Translations under genes and position numbers: made by a program
From: an uncultured Micrococcales bacterium
GTDB lineage: Bacteria; Actinomycetota; Actinomycetes; Actinomycetales; Microbacteriaceae
Assembly: GCA_913060985.1 (NCBI GenBank)
Contig: CAJXTQ010000003.1
Coordinates: 1-27,513, forward strand
DNA: 27,513 bases
Direction of reading: 5' to 3'
Notes under the pieces: model-generated
Databases searched by the model: none
Told to the model about the DNA's origin: nothing
The model's input: the letters and a program-made list of their open reading frames with translations, nothing else
Part shown: positions 26,153-27,513 of the stretch, piece after piece
Layout of the letters: every line of letters starts with the position of its first letter
Numbering within the stretch: the first letter of the stretch is position 1

Positions 26153-27513
26153 CTATTCACCCTGGTTGAGCTTATCCCTGAGGGCAACCAGGGACTCGTC
26201 CTCGGCAAGCGTACCTGCCTCAGATTCAGATGATGAGCTCTGCTCAGTTGTCGCCTCAGGGACGTTAGCCAGTCTTTCATTGATTGCTTTCACCTGAGTT
26301 TTGTGAAGCTCCCAACGCTGTTGCGCCTCGGAATACTCACTCTCCCACTTAGCGCGGGCTTCCTCGTAACCAGACTTCCACTCGTTGGTCTCTGGGTCAA
26401 AGCCTTCGGGGTATTTGTAGTTACCCTGCTCGTCATACTCAGCGCTCATTCCATACAGCACTGGGTTGAAGTCAGTTCCCTCAGGATCAACTTCTTCACT
26501 GGCCTGCTTGAGGCTAAGGCTGATGCGGCGACGCTCTAGGTCGATATCAATAAGCTTTACGAAAACTTCTTGGTTTACATCTACAACCTGGTCTGCATGC
26601 TCAATGTGTTTGCTAGAGAGCTCGGAGATGTGTACCAGTCCCTCAATTCCATCTGCTACGCGAACGAATGCGCCGAATGGAACGATCTTGGTAATCTTTC
26701 CAGGCGTGTACTGACCAATTGCATGAGTCCTTGCGAACAACTGCCATGGGTCCTCTTGAGTTGCCTTCAGCGACAACGAAACACGCTCTCGGTCGTTATC
26801 AATTTCAAGAACCTCAACAGTGACTTCCTGTCCAACTTCGACGACCTCGCTGGCGTGATCGATGTGCTTCCAGCTCAATTCACTCACGTGAACCAGACCA
26901 TCAACGCCACCCAGGTCGATAAACGCTCCGAAGTTCACAATTGAAGACACGGTTCCGGTCCGTACCTGACCTTTTGCCAGGTCATTCAGAAGTGTTGATC
27001 GTGAGGCAGACTGCGACTCTTCGAGAAGCGCTCGTCGACTCAGCACCACGTTGTTACGGTTTTTATCCAGTTCGAGAATCTTTGCATCCATCTCTTCACC
27101 GAGATATGGCGCTAGGTCTCTGACTCTTCTTAGCTCAATCAGTGAGGCGGGTAGGAACCCACGAAGACCGATATCTACGATGAGGCCACCCTTGACGACC
27201 TCAATGACAACACCTTTGACAACACCGTCTGCCTCTTTGATTTTTTCCACGTCTCCCCACGCACGCTCGTACTGGGCGCGCTTCTTGGAGAGAATCAGAC
27301 GTCCTTCTTTGTCCTCTTTTTGAAGGACCAGAGCCTCAACTTTGTCGCCAACGTTCACGACCTCGTCAGGGTTGGCATCTTGCCTGATTGAGAGTTCCCT
27401 AGAGGGTATTACGCCCTCGGTTTTGTATCCGACGTCAAGTAATACTTCGTCGCGATCAATTTTTACAACGGTTCCTTCGATGAGGTCTCCGTCATTGAAA
27501 AACTTTAGTGTTT
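26153..27513 (-). CDS. rpsA: 30S ribosomal protein S1 (5' end outside window)
   Basis: S1 binds mRNA and helps bring it to the 30S subunit. The open frame continues through the right edge: upstream of the internal GTG at 27358 it reads TLKFFNDGDLIEGTVVKIDR and onward, the usual start of the first S1 domain, so 452 residues are visible and roughly 30 N-terminal residues are missing. Four S1 domains are recognisable: VDGYK-type domain 1 (LIEGTVVKIDRDEVLLDVGYKTEG), domain 2 (GVVIEVVKGGLIVDIGLRGFLP), domain 3 (TVSSIVNFGAFIDLGGVDGLVH) and domain 4 (ITKIVPFGAFVRVADGIEGLVH). These are followed by an acidic, Trp/Tyr/Glu-rich tail typical of actinobacterial S1. It is the most upstream gene of the minus-strand series. 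Confidence 0.97.
   Translation of the reverse strand, partial: TLKFFNDGDLIEGTVVKIDRDEVLLDVGYKTEGVIPSRELSIRQDANPDEVVNVGDKVEALVLQKEDKEGRLILSKKRAQYERAWGDVEKIKEADGVVKGVVIEVVKGGLIVDIGLRGFLPASLIELRRVRDLAPYLGEEMDAKILELDKNRNNVVLSRRALLEESQSASRSTLLNDLAKGQVRTGTVSSIVNFGAFIDLGGVDGLVHVSELSWKHIDHASEVVEVGQEVTVEVLEIDNDRERVSLSLKATQEDPWQLFARTHAIGQYTPGKITKIVPFGAFVRVADGIEGLVHISELSSKHIEHADQVVDVNQEVFVKLIDIDLERRRISLSLKQASEEVDPEGTDFNPVLYGMSAEYDEQGNYKYPEGFDPETNEWKSGYEEARAKWESEYSEAQQRWELHKTQVKAINERLANVPEATTEQSSSSESEAGTLAEDESLVALRDKLNQGE

Noticed and set aside
27359..27513. rpsA starting at GTG 27358 as a complete 401-residue protein
   Set aside because: The frame stays open to the window edge and encodes the start of S1 domain 1, so the gene is truncated by the window, not by a late start.

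Overview
This is a housekeeping stretch of an actinobacterial chromosome, best matched by a small-genome planktonic member of the Microbacteriaceae (Rhodoluna/Aquiluna-like). The order follows the deep actinobacterial layout in which suf, heme A synthesis, the pentose phosphate operon, triose glycolysis, whiA/rapZ and the Uvr genes sit close together. RbpA and WhiA are actinobacterial hallmarks (WhiA is shared with Firmicutes). Base composition looks near 50% G+C with AGA/AGG arginine codons common, which is low for the phylum. Genes are packed tightly, with many stop/start overlaps. The genus is an inference from protein resemblance and packing, not from a database search.

Layout. 1-1435 (minus): sufB and the first codons of a probable sufD, for Fe-S cluster assembly. 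1573-3801 (plus): ctaA (heme A synthase) followed directly by a class I photolyase. 3787-4698 (minus): ctaB (heme O synthase), overlapping the photolyase tail to tail. 4809-12526 (plus): one operon tkt-tal-pgi-zwf-opcA-pgl, covering the oxidative entry and non-oxidative branch of the pentose phosphate pathway plus glucose-6-phosphate isomerase. 27513-12523 (minus): a long collinear series rpsA (5' end outside the window), coaE, uvrB, uvrA, uvrC, rapZ, whiA, sodA, gap, pgk, tpiA, secG, rbpA, probably read as several overlapping transcripts.

How the genes work together. CtaB makes heme O and CtaA converts it to heme A for the aa3 cytochrome oxidase. Tkt/Tal/Pgi/Zwf/OpcA/Pgl interconvert glucose-6-P, pentoses and fructose-6-P and make NADPH. 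TpiA/Gap/Pgk carry triose flux. UvrA, UvrB and UvrC form the complete nucleotide excision repair incision system and, with photolyase, give the window a strong UV-repair content, fitting a sunlit-water organism.

Start sites were re-decided where the longest open frame was misleading: sufB (GTG 1435), tkt (GTG 4809), zwf (TTG 9442), opcA (TTG 10956) and pgk (ATG 15111). No gap longer than about 140 bases lacks a gene. The three real intergenic spaces (1436-1572, 4699-4808, 16113-16180) and the short sodA leader hold the only regulatory candidates. I saw no tRNA, rRNA, CRISPR array, insertion sequence, prophage, toxin-antitoxin pair or defence gene, and no evidence of an undescribed system. The findings are modest observations about packing, regulation and gene content.
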